Part shown: piece after piece, positions 7,443 to 14,387 of the stretch
Position numbering within the stretch: position 1 is the stretch's first letter
Layout: the number at the start of each line of letters is the position of its first letter
IMG/VR virus record: IMGVR_UViG_3300048836_001247
Location: 1-34,597 of that record
Length of the DNA stretch: 34,597 bases
Strand: one strand, 5' to 3'
DNA from: a virus
The notes under the pieces: generated by a model
Databases searched by the model: none
Told to the model about the DNA's origin: nothing
Seen by the model: only the letters and a program-made list of their open reading frames with translations
Made by a program: the position numbers and the translations under genes

Positions 7443-8782
7443 GAATCAACGAACCGGGATACCGCCGACTTCCAATCCTCGTCGGCACTCTTGCGGAAAA
7501 TCCGCATGTCCGCATACCACGGCATGTCATCGCGGTTGAACATCCATTGCGGCATCTCCGGCGTCAGGCACCATGTCGGCACCCCTAGCGACGCCGCCAT
7601 GTGTAAGGCAGTCGTCGGCACGCCGATTACCATGTCGAGAGCGCCGATCAGGCCCGCCGTCTCGTCGTAATCGCGCGCCATCGTCGCCCGCTCGAACCAG
7701 CGCACAGGCAAACCAGACGCGGCAATCTCTTGACTCGCGTCGTGGTACTCCAACGATACGAACGTCGCGTCAACCGACTCGATCAGCGGCCGGAAGCCTT
7801 CGATCCCCGCCTGCCTCAATCCCGACTGCGTGAGGAACGTGCCACCGGACCACGCAAGGCCGATCGTCTTGCCCTTGAAGATCGCTTTCCACTGCGCAAC
7901 CCGCTCCGGGTCGGCTTGCAGGAAAGCATCACGAGGGAACGACTTGTCGTCCCTGCGGTAGAACCGGCCAAGATCGGCCAGCGCGATATGGGCATCCGGC
8001 TTGTACTCGGCGAGCCACGGCACTGCCTCGGACTTCCGCGTGCCGTACACCTTGATATTCGGGAACGACCGGCGCATCAGCCCTTCCAACCGTGCGTCGC
8101 AGTCGTACACGACCGTCCCGCAGTCCTTCGCCGCGTCCAACAGCATCCGCGAGTAACAAATCTCGTCGCCCAATCCTTGCTCGCCCGTGACTACCAGGCA
8201 GTCGACCGGCTTGCCGTCCCACTCGGGCTCATCGCCATAGGCCACGGGCTGGCGGAACTTCCCGCCCAAAGCCCGGTGATACCCATCCCACCCCCGGCCC
8301 CAATCGCCCTTAGCGAGCGACGCAAAGCCGACGTTGATCCATCCCGCAGGCGCAGCAGGATCGAGTGCTACCGACCGTTCTGCGGCCTCTAGCGCCTCGT
8401 CGTAACGCGCCTGATTGATGAGGCTGACCGCGAGGTTCGCCCATGCGCCCGCGTATTCCGGGTTGAGCGACAGCGCCCGCCGGAACGAGGCTTCCGACTC
8501 GTGGTACAGGTGCAGTTCATCCGCCGCCCGACCGAAGTTGTTCCAGATTTCCGCGTGCTTCTGTTCGACCTGCAACGCCCTGCGGTAGAACTGGTACGCC
8601 AATACCTGCTTGTCCACTTGCAGGTAGATGTAGCCGAGCATGTGCAGAGCCAAAGCACTGTTCGGCGCCCGCTCTAGCACCTGATAGGCGACCCGCGAGG
8701 CACTCTCGTAATCCCCGGCTTCGGCAAGACGCCGAGCATCGACGAGGATCGCGCCCTGCTCTGCAATGGGCATTTCCCTCAT
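7430..8782 (-). CDS. TPR-repeat glycosyltransferase (GT9/GT41-like C-terminal domain)
   Basis: A 450-residue fusion. Residues of about 10-155 are tetratricopeptide repeats (ALHMLGYIYLQVDKQVLAY, EIWNNFGRAADELHLYHE, AGAWANLAVSLINQARYDEA, AGWINVGFASLAKGDW). Residues of about 185-445 form a GT-B domain: VTGEQGLGDEICYSRML, then TIGLAWSGG, IGVPTTALHMAASLGVPTW and PWYADMRIFR. Proteins of this shape transfer sugars to proteins or polysaccharides, with the TPRs choosing the partner. It is first in the glycan cassette and overlaps the stop of the small gene before it by four bases. A virion protein is a plausible substrate. Confidence 0.8.
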   Translation of the reverse strand: MREMPIAEQGAILVDARRLAEAGDYESASRVAYQVLERAPNSALALHMLGYIYLQVDKQVLAYQFYRRALQVEQKHAEIWNNFGRAADELHLYHESEASFRRALSLNPEYAGAWANLAVSLINQARYDEALEAAERSVALDPAAPAGWINVGFASLAKGDWGRGWDGYHRALGGKFRQPVAYGDEPEWDGKPVDCLVVTGEQGLGDEICYSRMLLDAAKDCGTVVYDCDARLEGLMRRSFPNIKVYGTRKSEAVPWLAEYKPDAHIALADLGRFYRRDDKSFPRDAFLQADPERVAQWKAIFKGKTIGLAWSGGTFLTQSGLRQAGIEGFRPLIESVDATFVSLEYHDASQEIAASGLPVRWFERATMARDYDETAGLIGALDMVIGVPTTALHMAASLGVPTWCLTPEMPQWMFNRDDMPWYADMRIFRKSADEDWKSAVSRFVDSCPI

Positions 8783-9114
8783 CGGTGCATCTTGTCCGTG
8801 GTCTTGGTGTACGGGTATTGCTCGTTGATCGCCTTAAGCAAGGCTTTCGTATGCCCCGGATTGAAGATGTCGATGCCCTTGTTACGAAGCTCGACCTGCA
8901 CAATCGGCGGGATCTGCGCGTAGCGCCAGAACGAATTCTTGATGCCCTGCCGGCTGATTTCCGGGTCGTTGCGCACCCGCTCGGTATGGTCGAGAAACCG
9001 CTTTAGATCGGCCTCTTTCTGCTCCGAGTACACCGTCACCTCGTCGGCTACCGGGTCGTAATTGAACCACTCGGTAAGCCCGGTGAACGGGTCTTTGTCT
9101 AGAATTGTTTTCAA
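8779..9114 (-). CDS. Conserved-type phage protein of unknown function downstream of capsid
   Basis: A 111-residue protein. No ATG is available near its N-terminus; the best start is the TTG at 9114, immediately after a strong hairpin terminator and without a good Shine-Dalgarno. The sequence is charged and helical (EQKEADLKRFLDHTERVRND), then NSFWRYAQIPPIVQVELRNKG and FNPGHTKALLKAINEQYPY. Proteins of this style are often found after the capsid gene in short-tailed phages. No function is recognised. The terminator and TTG start suggest low expression relative to capsid. Confidence 0.6.
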   Translation of the reverse strand: MKTILDKDPFTGLTEWFNYDPVADEVTVYSEQKEADLKRFLDHTERVRNDPEISRQGIKNSFWRYAQIPPIVQVELRNKGIDIFNPGHTKALLKAINEQYPYTKTTDKMHR

Positions 9115-9144
9115 AGAAAAACGGGCGAGGTTTCCCCCGCCCGT
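9115..9144 (-). terminator. Rho-independent terminator after the capsid gene
   Basis: Read on the minus strand, the arms ACGGGCG (9144-9138) and CGCCCGT (9127-9121) form a 7-bp GC-rich stem with a 10-base loop. The tract TTTTTCTTT follows. It lies between the major capsid gene and the next gene, whose TTG start follows within a few bases. It should cap a capsid-rich transcript while allowing some read-through into the glycan and tail genes. Confidence 0.8.
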
Positions 9145-9163
9145 CCTAGTGGTTGACTAGCGA

Positions 9164-10135
9164 TTAGCCGCCCGTGTTGCACACCTTCGCGTGCGCAAGC
9201 GGGTTCTGCACGACCAGCGTCGCTTCGCACAGAATCGCCTTCTCGGTGCCGTCACGCGCGGCCGGGATGTCCTTCGTCTGGAACCCACGAAGGAACGCAA
9301 CCCCGACGTACTCGGGATCGATACACAGCACCGCTTCGTCCCGCATGTAGCGGTTCATGACGGCTTTGTGGACCCCGTAGTCCGACACGTAGATGTCGGC
9401 CGCGCTGATGATGTTCGCCTCGGTCGCGCCCCGAACGTCGTTGAAGCGCGTGGCGATGCCCGTGAACCCGGAGAACTTCTCCTTGTTCTTGGAACTCATC
9501 ATGATGACGCTCGGGTCGCCGCCATCGGTCCACGCATACCCGAGCGCGGTCTTCAGGTTGGCTTCGCCAAACGCCTTTGCCGTGACCGTCGCAGCCGGGG
9601 CCGCAACCGTGCCGCCCGAGTAGCCGACAGTCGTGCCGCCGCTCGAACCCGTCGCTTTCACGCCGTTGCCAACACCAGAGGTCGCAATCCACGACTCAAG
9701 CGAAGCCATCGTGCGGGCGGTAGCGGCACTGCCGTTTTCCGACGCTTGGTTGCGCACCAGCGCGTATTCCAGATCACGCTTGATCTCCTTCGACATGCGC
9801 GCGACTTGGCGGGCCATCTCCGACTTACGACCCACTTTGTCGACCGCCTCGAAGGTGCCCGACACGCTCGCCGTCTTGACGAGGATCTGCGTGTAGTTAC
9901 CGAGAGTCGTCGGCTGTGCGCGCGCCGTGATCGAATAATCGCCGCCTTCCAGTGCGGCATTCGCCCCCGGAGGGGTCAGCGCGTCATACGTCCATTGATG
10001 CAGCGTGTTCTTCGCTTTCAGCCGCTTCGCCATCGTGAGAAGCGGCGTGTCGGTCGGGCTGATGTCATAGATGACATCGTGGAAGTCCTCGCGGATCTTG
10101 TTACCCGTGTAGCTGTGATTTTTGGCAATAGCCAT
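9164..10135 (-). CDS. Major capsid protein (DUF5309/SU10-type)
   Basis: A 323-residue protein with a strong Shine-Dalgarno (AAGGAG, 6 bases before the ATG). The N-terminus MAIAKNHSYTGNKIREDFHD with ISPTDTPLLTMAKR, the segment TASVSGTFEAVDKVGRKSEM, the ELEYALVRNQ-like helix (KRDLEYALVRNQ) and FNDVRGATEANIISAADIYVSDYG match the SU10-type capsid family (HK97 fold). It directly follows a scaffold gene and is followed by a terminator, both typical of a highly expressed capsid gene. No protease gene is seen nearby, and the protein has no obvious long N-terminal delta domain. Confidence 0.88.
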   Translation of the reverse strand: MAIAKNHSYTGNKIREDFHDVIYDISPTDTPLLTMAKRLKAKNTLHQWTYDALTPPGANAALEGGDYSITARAQPTTLGNYTQILVKTASVSGTFEAVDKVGRKSEMARQVARMSKEIKRDLEYALVRNQASENGSAATARTMASLESWIATSGVGNGVKATGSSGGTTVGYSGGTVAAPAATVTAKAFGEANLKTALGYAWTDGGDPSVIMMSSKNKEKFSGFTGIATRFNDVRGATEANIISAADIYVSDYGVHKAVMNRYMRDEAVLCIDPEYVGVAFLRGFQTKDIPAARDGTEKAILCEATLVVQNPLAHAKVCNTGG

Positions 10136-10145
10136 TTCAAACTCC

Positions 10146-11105
10146 TTAGACGAATCGCTCGAACAATCGAGCCGCGTCGTCGATCTTTCCGGTTTTCTTC
10201 AATTGCTGCCGTAGCACTTTCGTCTGCTCGTCGTTCGCTTGAGCCGGCGACGTACTGGCACCCGGTTTCGCCACCTTCGGCTTCGTGCCGAGGGACTTCG
10301 CCGATGCCTTCAACGCCTTTTGACTCTCACGGAAACGGGCAGCGTCATAGCCCATTAGCAGCGCCTTGTGATTCCGTTCCATCAGCGACACGATTTCTGG
10401 ATCGAGGCGCTCTTGCGCATAGGCAAGAATCCGCGCCTTCGCCTTCTGGAACTTTTCAGCGTCTTGCCAGTCAGGAACCGCCTTGAACAGAGCTTCGCGC
10501 TCACGTTTCAACGCCTCGGACTGGAACTGCTGCTGCGACTGAGCGAATTGCTGCGCGGCTGCCTGGTGCTTCGCTTGCGCCTCGGTCAAACGCCGGTTGA
10601 GCGTGTTGTACTCGGCGAGCTTGGCAAGGTATTGCGCCGGATCTTCCGTCGCAAGCTTTTGCATGTCCGCGATGTCGATGGATTCGACCGCTTTCTGGTA
10701 CATGGATACCAAAGCGGCGGCTTCCTGCAACTCGGGAACCGTCTGCAACTGCTGCGTAACGAACTGCTGGACTTCCTGCGCCTGCTTCCAGTGCTGATCG
10801 ACTTGCGCTTGATTGCGCTCGTAGTACAGCCCTTGCTGGGCGAGGGCCTTCGCACGATCCTTCGGCACCTTTTCGGTCGTGCCGTTGTAGTGCAATTCAA
10901 ACTCTTCGGCTTCCGGTTCTTCCTCGGCTTCTTCTTCCGCCTCGGGTTCGTCGTCAGCCTCTTCCGCAACAGGCTCGGTGTCCTCGTCGTCCTGCGGTGC
11001 AGGTTCGTCGTCTTGCGGTTCGTCCTCGTCGGGAGCGTCCTGCTCCAATTCCATCAGACGAGAAACAATGTCGGTTTCGCTCGCTGGCGATTGTTCGTCA
11101 GGCAT
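10146..11105 (-). CDS. Scaffolding protein
   Basis: A 319-residue protein. Residues 18-70 are extremely acidic (runs of Asp/Glu with Pro). The middle is Gln/Ala/Glu-rich and predicted coiled coil (HQAAAQQFAQSQQQFQSEAL). The C-terminus is basic and helical (QLKKTGKIDDAARLFERFV), as in scaffolds that bind capsid protein through a short C-terminal helix. It lies directly before the capsid gene with a 10-base gap. The ATG at 11105 has a GAGGT ribosome site that abuts the T-tract of an upstream terminator. It should direct procapsid assembly and leave before maturation. Confidence 0.88.
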   Translation of the reverse strand: MPDEQSPASETDIVSRLMELEQDAPDEDEPQDDEPAPQDDEDTEPVAEEADDEPEAEEEAEEEPEAEEFELHYNGTTEKVPKDRAKALAQQGLYYERNQAQVDQHWKQAQEVQQFVTQQLQTVPELQEAAALVSMYQKAVESIDIADMQKLATEDPAQYLAKLAEYNTLNRRLTEAQAKHQAAAQQFAQSQQQFQSEALKREREALFKAVPDWQDAEKFQKAKARILAYAQERLDPEIVSLMERNHKALLMGYDAARFRESQKALKASAKSLGTKPKVAKPGASTSPAQANDEQTKVLRQQLKKTGKIDDAARLFERFV

Positions 11106-11115
11106 GGATTACCTC

Positions 11116-11141
11116 AAAAAAAACGCCGCTCGGTGGCGGCG
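11116..11141 (-). terminator. Rho-independent terminator abutting the scaffold ribosome binding site
   Basis: On the minus strand, CGCCGC (11141-11136) and GCGGCG (11129-11124) pair around a 6-base loop and are followed by eight T residues (11123-11116). The next bases are the GAGGT Shine-Dalgarno of the scaffold gene. It is a good intrinsic terminator placed inside the late operon, so late transcription must read through it, or it acts as an attenuator or processing site. Confidence 0.82.
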
Positions 11142-11143
11142 CG

Positions 11144-11413
11144 TCAACGAAAGATTCCGCGTCTTGGTCGGTCGCGGTCCTCTCGCTCCTTCCTCGCAAT
11201 GGCGGCGTCCGTCTGCGTAGACTGCCAGCGGAACATCAGCCGTTGCATGGCCTTCATCTGCTCGTGAACCGCTAGGGCCTGCTCGGGTTCCGACGCTTCC
11301 CGGAACTCACGCAGCAAGGCGCCTTCGACCGATTCCCATGCAGCCTTGAATTCGTCCGATTCGAGAAACACCCGCACGAGGCGGGCGTGTTCGATGATTT
11401 CTTCCGGCGTCAT
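11144..11413 (-). CDS. Small helical phage protein of unknown function
   Basis: An 89-residue, mostly helical and charged protein (EEIIEHARLVRVFLESDEF, EPEQALAVHEQMKAMQRLMF) ending in a basic tail (KEREDRDRPRRGIFR). Its ATG overlaps the stop of the repeat protein by four bases (ATGA). It lies just before the scaffold gene and its terminator. It may be a head morphogenesis cofactor; no family is recognised. Confidence 0.65.
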   Translation of the reverse strand: MTPEEIIEHARLVRVFLESDEFKAAWESVEGALLREFREASEPEQALAVHEQMKAMQRLMFRWQSTQTDAAIARKEREDRDRPRRGIFR

Positions 11414-13707
11414 GCGGCTAGCAACAGCATCAGTGAATCTTCCTCATCCTGTAGCCGCTCCAATACCCTGAAAGCGACCGTTTCTAGTGCCTGCATGAGC
11501 CATGCGTTATCCGGCTCTATGCGCGCCTTGATCTCCTGCACGGCCTGCCGTACCTCGGCGACCGTCTTGACCGGCTGTGGCGCCTTTCTGGCCCGTTTGC
11601 GGCGCGGTTTCGGTCCTTCGATAACCTCTGCCGTAGTCGGCGGCGCACGGTTGAACAACTCCGCCTCTAGCAGCGCCGGTACATCGCGCTCCAGGACGTT
11701 GTAAAGCCGCTCGCCGAGGATTACGCGGCGATACCTCGGACGGCCCGCTGGCTTGGGCGCGACAACCGCTACTACCGGAGTTGCGCTTGCAAATGCCGCT
11801 GTGTCCTGCCCGGACTCCGTTGCGGCCAGCGCGCCCGTGACCAGCACGAGCCCGGCAAACGCTGCCGAGTCGTTCGCCGCCTCGGTCGCGGCCAGCGAAC
11901 CCGATACCAGTACAACACCGGCAATCGAAGCCGTGTCGCTGCCGGATTCCGTCGCGGCCAGCGAACCCGTCGCAATGACCGCAAGGCTTCCCTCTATCGC
12001 AGCCGTGTCACTACCGGACTCGGTAGCGGCCAGAGCACCGGAGATATACACATCACCGGCAAGTGCCGCTGTGTCAGCCCCGCTTTCCGTTGCGGCCAGC
12101 GTCCCGCTTACCGGAACGTCGCCCGCTATCGCCGCTGTGTCGCTGCCGCTTTCAGTCGCGGCTAGTGCGCCCTCGACCAGTACCGTCCCGGCAATCGAAG
12201 CCGTGTCGGCCCCGGATTCCGTCGCCGCTAGCGATCCGGTCGAAACCTGTTGGGCCGTGCCCTGGATCGCCGCAACGTCGGCCCCTGACTCCGTAGCCGC
12301 AAACGTGCCGGAGATCAGCACATCCCCGGCTAGCGCAGCCGTATCACCGCCGCTTTCCGTCGCGGCTAGAGAACCGTCAATCAGTACGTCGCCAGCGAAT
12401 GCTGCGGTGTCAACACCGCTTTCGGTGACCGCGAACGATCCCGTGACCGGACCGGCGCCGCCAGCAGGCGGGATCGCAAACGTCTGTGCGCGCCATTCCT
12501 CCGAGGCACTCAGCGCGAACGCCGACGGATCGTAGCTCGATGCTTCGAGCCAGCGATACGCGACACCAGTCATGCACGATGACGTGCCCGTCGCGCTCTT
12601 GATCTGCGCTACCGGCGCTCCCTCCGCAGGCCACCACAGCGCGGTGTTGTCATCGTCGTCTGCGGCGTAATGCGTGATCCAGAGATACTTGCCCGACGTG
12701 CCCGGATTGCAGTTCGGCCCGTTCGGCGCGTTGCTCGATCCCGTCGCGGCGGTGCCCTTGATGATGTCCGTAGCGACGTTCGTGACGCCGTGATTGACGA
12801 TGCGCGAGACGACGACCGCAATGTCCTGCGCTTCGCCCGTGATCGTCAGTGCATCCGATCCGGTAGCGATGCGCGCCCATGTCGCGCCCTGCACCGCAGA
12901 CCCATTCGCGCCGTCGTCGATGCTCGTCCAATTCGCACTCCACGACACGCTGCTGTCGTTGGCCGCTTGCGCGAGCAGCAGGTCGCCTGCTTCGATGCCC
13001 GAGGGCATGTTGCACGACAGCCCGCCAGAGCTTGTGGTGCCTGCCGTCGTCGCACTACTGGCTACACGCGGACCTTCCCACACCTCTGCGACATTTGCGG
13101 GGCCGGCGACGGTCGTGGGCGTCTGATTGATCGCGGTCCACGACCCGGCAATCTCGTCGGACAGATCGGTGTGTGCGGTGAACTTCGTGTAGGACACGAG
13201 GTTCGCGGTGCGCACCGGAGCGCGCTGCTGGCTTTCGAGCGCCAATTCCTCCGGGGTGAGCGCTGCGGCCCAACACTTATCGTCAGCCACCGCACGACCC
13301 GCAGCATTCCCCTCACCGTCGTACCCCAGGAGAGTCTCGACTTCGATCGTCAGCGCATCGGCCGTATTGCGCGAAATCAGCAGGGCTACGCCGTTGTCCA
13401 ACCGATAGAGCGCCCGATCGTTGCCGCTGCGCGTAAGAGCGAACTGATGCCACGTGTCATCGGACCAGACACTCGTCGCGGAATCGGTACTGCCCGAGTT
13501 TGTTAGGAGCCGCACGAAGTTGGGCTCTCTCACCTCTGGATTGTCGTACTGCGTGGCCGCCTCGTTCTCCAGGCTCCACATCGTCGAACCCTTATCGTCG
13601 TCGTCGAACTTGAACCAGGCAACGCGCGTATAGGGCGCACCCGAAATCTCCGCAGGGCGTGTGAGATACCCCGTGTTTGATGATGCGTCAGCTAGATAGA
13701 CGGCCAT
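11410..13707 (-). CDS. Large virion appendage: LamG-like domain plus ten 22-24-residue repeats
   Basis: A 765-residue protein with four parts. Residues of about 1-190 form a LamG/ConA-like lectin domain (TRVAWFKFDDDD, DDTWHQFALTRSGNDRALY, CWAAALTPEELALESQQ). Residues of about 215-415 are a beta sandwich (IEAGDLLLAQAAND, AYRWLEASSYDP). Residues 423-646 are ten tandem repeats of the form GxLAATESGxDTAAIAGDV, 22 residues each except two of 24. The C-terminus is basic (PKPRRKRARKAP) and then helical. It probably forms a fibre or head/tail appendage with a glycan-binding tip. It lies between the decoration-like gene and the scaffold. The start follows a TAG directly, so translation coupling is likely. 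Confidence 0.72.
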   Translation of the reverse strand: MAVYLADASSNTGYLTRPAEISGAPYTRVAWFKFDDDDKGSTMWSLENEAATQYDNPEVREPNFVRLLTNSGSTDSATSVWSDDTWHQFALTRSGNDRALYRLDNGVALLISRNTADALTIEVETLLGYDGEGNAAGRAVADDKCWAAALTPEELALESQQRAPVRTANLVSYTKFTAHTDLSDEIAGSWTAINQTPTTVAGPANVAEVWEGPRVASSATTAGTTSSGGLSCNMPSGIEAGDLLLAQAANDSSVSWSANWTSIDDGANGSAVQGATWARIATGSDALTITGEAQDIAVVVSRIVNHGVTNVATDIIKGTAATGSSNAPNGPNCNPGTSGKYLWITHYAADDDDNTALWWPAEGAPVAQIKSATGTSSCMTGVAYRWLEASSYDPSAFALSASEEWRAQTFAIPPAGGAGPVTGSFAVTESGVDTAAFAGDVLIDGSLAATESGGDTAALAGDVLISGTFAATESGADVAAIQGTAQQVSTGSLAATESGADTASIAGTVLVEGALAATESGSDTAAIAGDVPVSGTLAATESGADTAALAGDVYISGALAATESGSDTAAIEGSLAVIATGSLAATESGSDTASIAGVVLVSGSLAATEAANDSAAFAGLVLVTGALAATESGQDTAAFASATPVVAVVAPKPAGRPRYRRVILGERLYNVLERDVPALLEAELFNRAPPTTAEVIEGPKPRRKRARKAPQPVKTVAEVRQAVQEIKARIEPDNAWLMQALETVAFRVLERLQDEEDSLMLLLAA
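11770..12441 (-). repeat. Ten in-frame tandem coding repeats (66-bp unit)
   Basis: The 672 bases encode ten repeats of 22 residues (two carry a 2-residue insertion). They are conserved at protein level (AATESG core, DTA, G near the end) but differ at many third positions. Selection on the protein, not very recent duplication, therefore keeps them alike. A repeat number change would alter the length of the appendage in 66-base steps. Confidence 0.9.
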
Positions 13708-13758
13708 CTACTGCACCCGATAGACGTGCACGATGGGGTAGGAACCGTCCTGTTCCAC
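13708..13758 (-). other. Possible 16-residue ORF or stop-codon read-through extension
   Basis: After the TGA of the decoration-like gene (13762-13764) the same frame stays open for CCC plus GTG-GAA-CAG onward to a TAG at 13708-13710. It encodes VEQDGSYPIVHVYRVQ. Third positions are mostly G or C, as in real genes here. It could be a tiny GTG-initiated peptide or a short extension made when ribosomes read through the TGA-C stop. The next gene begins at the base after the TAG. Coding status is uncertain. Confidence 0.35.
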
Positions 13759-13761
13759 GGG

Positions 13762-14142
13762 TCAGGCGTGCGTAATCGTGCCGGTCGTCAGCGTCACCGT
13801 TTGCCCCGTGGTGATCGACACCGAATCGAGCACAATGTCGGTGCCGCTCGTGCCGACCGTCAGGCCGGTAATGACAGCCGTGCCGTCGCCATTCTTGATC
13901 TGTGCTGCGGCAGCAGTGCCGTCGTTGTTGGCGCTTGCGTCGCTGAGGTCCGGGTCCATGTCAAAGGTGAGCACGCCATTCGTGACGGTGCCACACGGAT
14001 TGGGAAGATCGAACACCGCGAGCACGGATGCCATTGCGGCCGTACCAATCTCGATGGTCGAGGTTCCAGCCCCGGCGTCGATTTGAGCGACAACCGCTTC
14101 CATGCGCGCCGTCTTGCACGCGGTAGAGTACGTAACAGCCAT
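13762..14142 (-). CDS. Conserved phage head/decoration-type protein
   Basis: A 126-residue protein of a pattern found repeatedly in phages: MAVTYSTACKTARMEAVVAQ at the start, then STIEIGTAAMASVLAVFDL. This is followed by a TAAAAQIKNGDGTAVITGL strand pair and a final SITTGQTVTLTTGTITHA. It is beta-rich and lacks catalytic motifs. It lies two bases after the small coiled-coil gene and precedes the large appendage gene. It likely decorates the capsid or anchors the appendage; that role is inferred from position and composition. Confidence 0.6.
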   Translation of the reverse strand: MAVTYSTACKTARMEAVVAQIDAGAGTSTIEIGTAAMASVLAVFDLPNPCGTVTNGVLTFDMDPDLSDASANNDGTAAAAQIKNGDGTAVITGLTVGTSGTDIVLDSVSITTGQTVTLTTGTITHA

Positions 14143-14144
14143 GT

Positions 14145-14387
14145 CTATCCCTCGTTCACCGTTTCAACACCCAAAGCACGCCCCGACGAATCGCGGACGA
14201 TCCGCTTCGGCCTCGTCAATTGCTGCGCCAGAACAGCCAACAACTGCAACTGCTGCTGCTGCAACGTAATCAGCGTCGTAATGCCATCCATGATTGCCTG
14301 CGCGGCGTCTACCATCTCGCCGTCCAACTCGCCGGCAATCGGCTCGGAGAAATCCATCTCCCCGACGATGGGCTGGTTAGTGTCCAC
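14145..14387 (-). CDS. Small acidic/coiled-coil phage protein
   Basis: An 80-residue protein whose start overlaps the end of the portal gene by 11 bases. The N-terminus is acidic (MDTNQPIVGEMDFSEPIAGE), followed by a Gln/Leu helix (TTLITLQQQQLQLLAVLAQQL) likely to oligomerise, then a basic tail. Its place after the portal suggests a minor head protein. Function unknown. Confidence 0.6.
   Translation of the reverse strand: MDTNQPIVGEMDFSEPIAGELDGEMVDAAQAIMDGITTLITLQQQQLQLLAVLAQQLTRPKRIVRDSSGRALGVETVNEG

Noticed and set aside
9191-10486. A 431-codon open frame on the plus strand, antisense to capsid and scaffold
   Set aside because: High GC gives long open antisense frames. This one lacks a ribosome site and recognisable motifs, and opposes two well-supported genes.
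11753-12535. A Ser/Ala/Pro repetitive plus-strand frame
   Set aside because: It is the antisense image of the ten-repeat array, so its repetitiveness is inherited, not independent.
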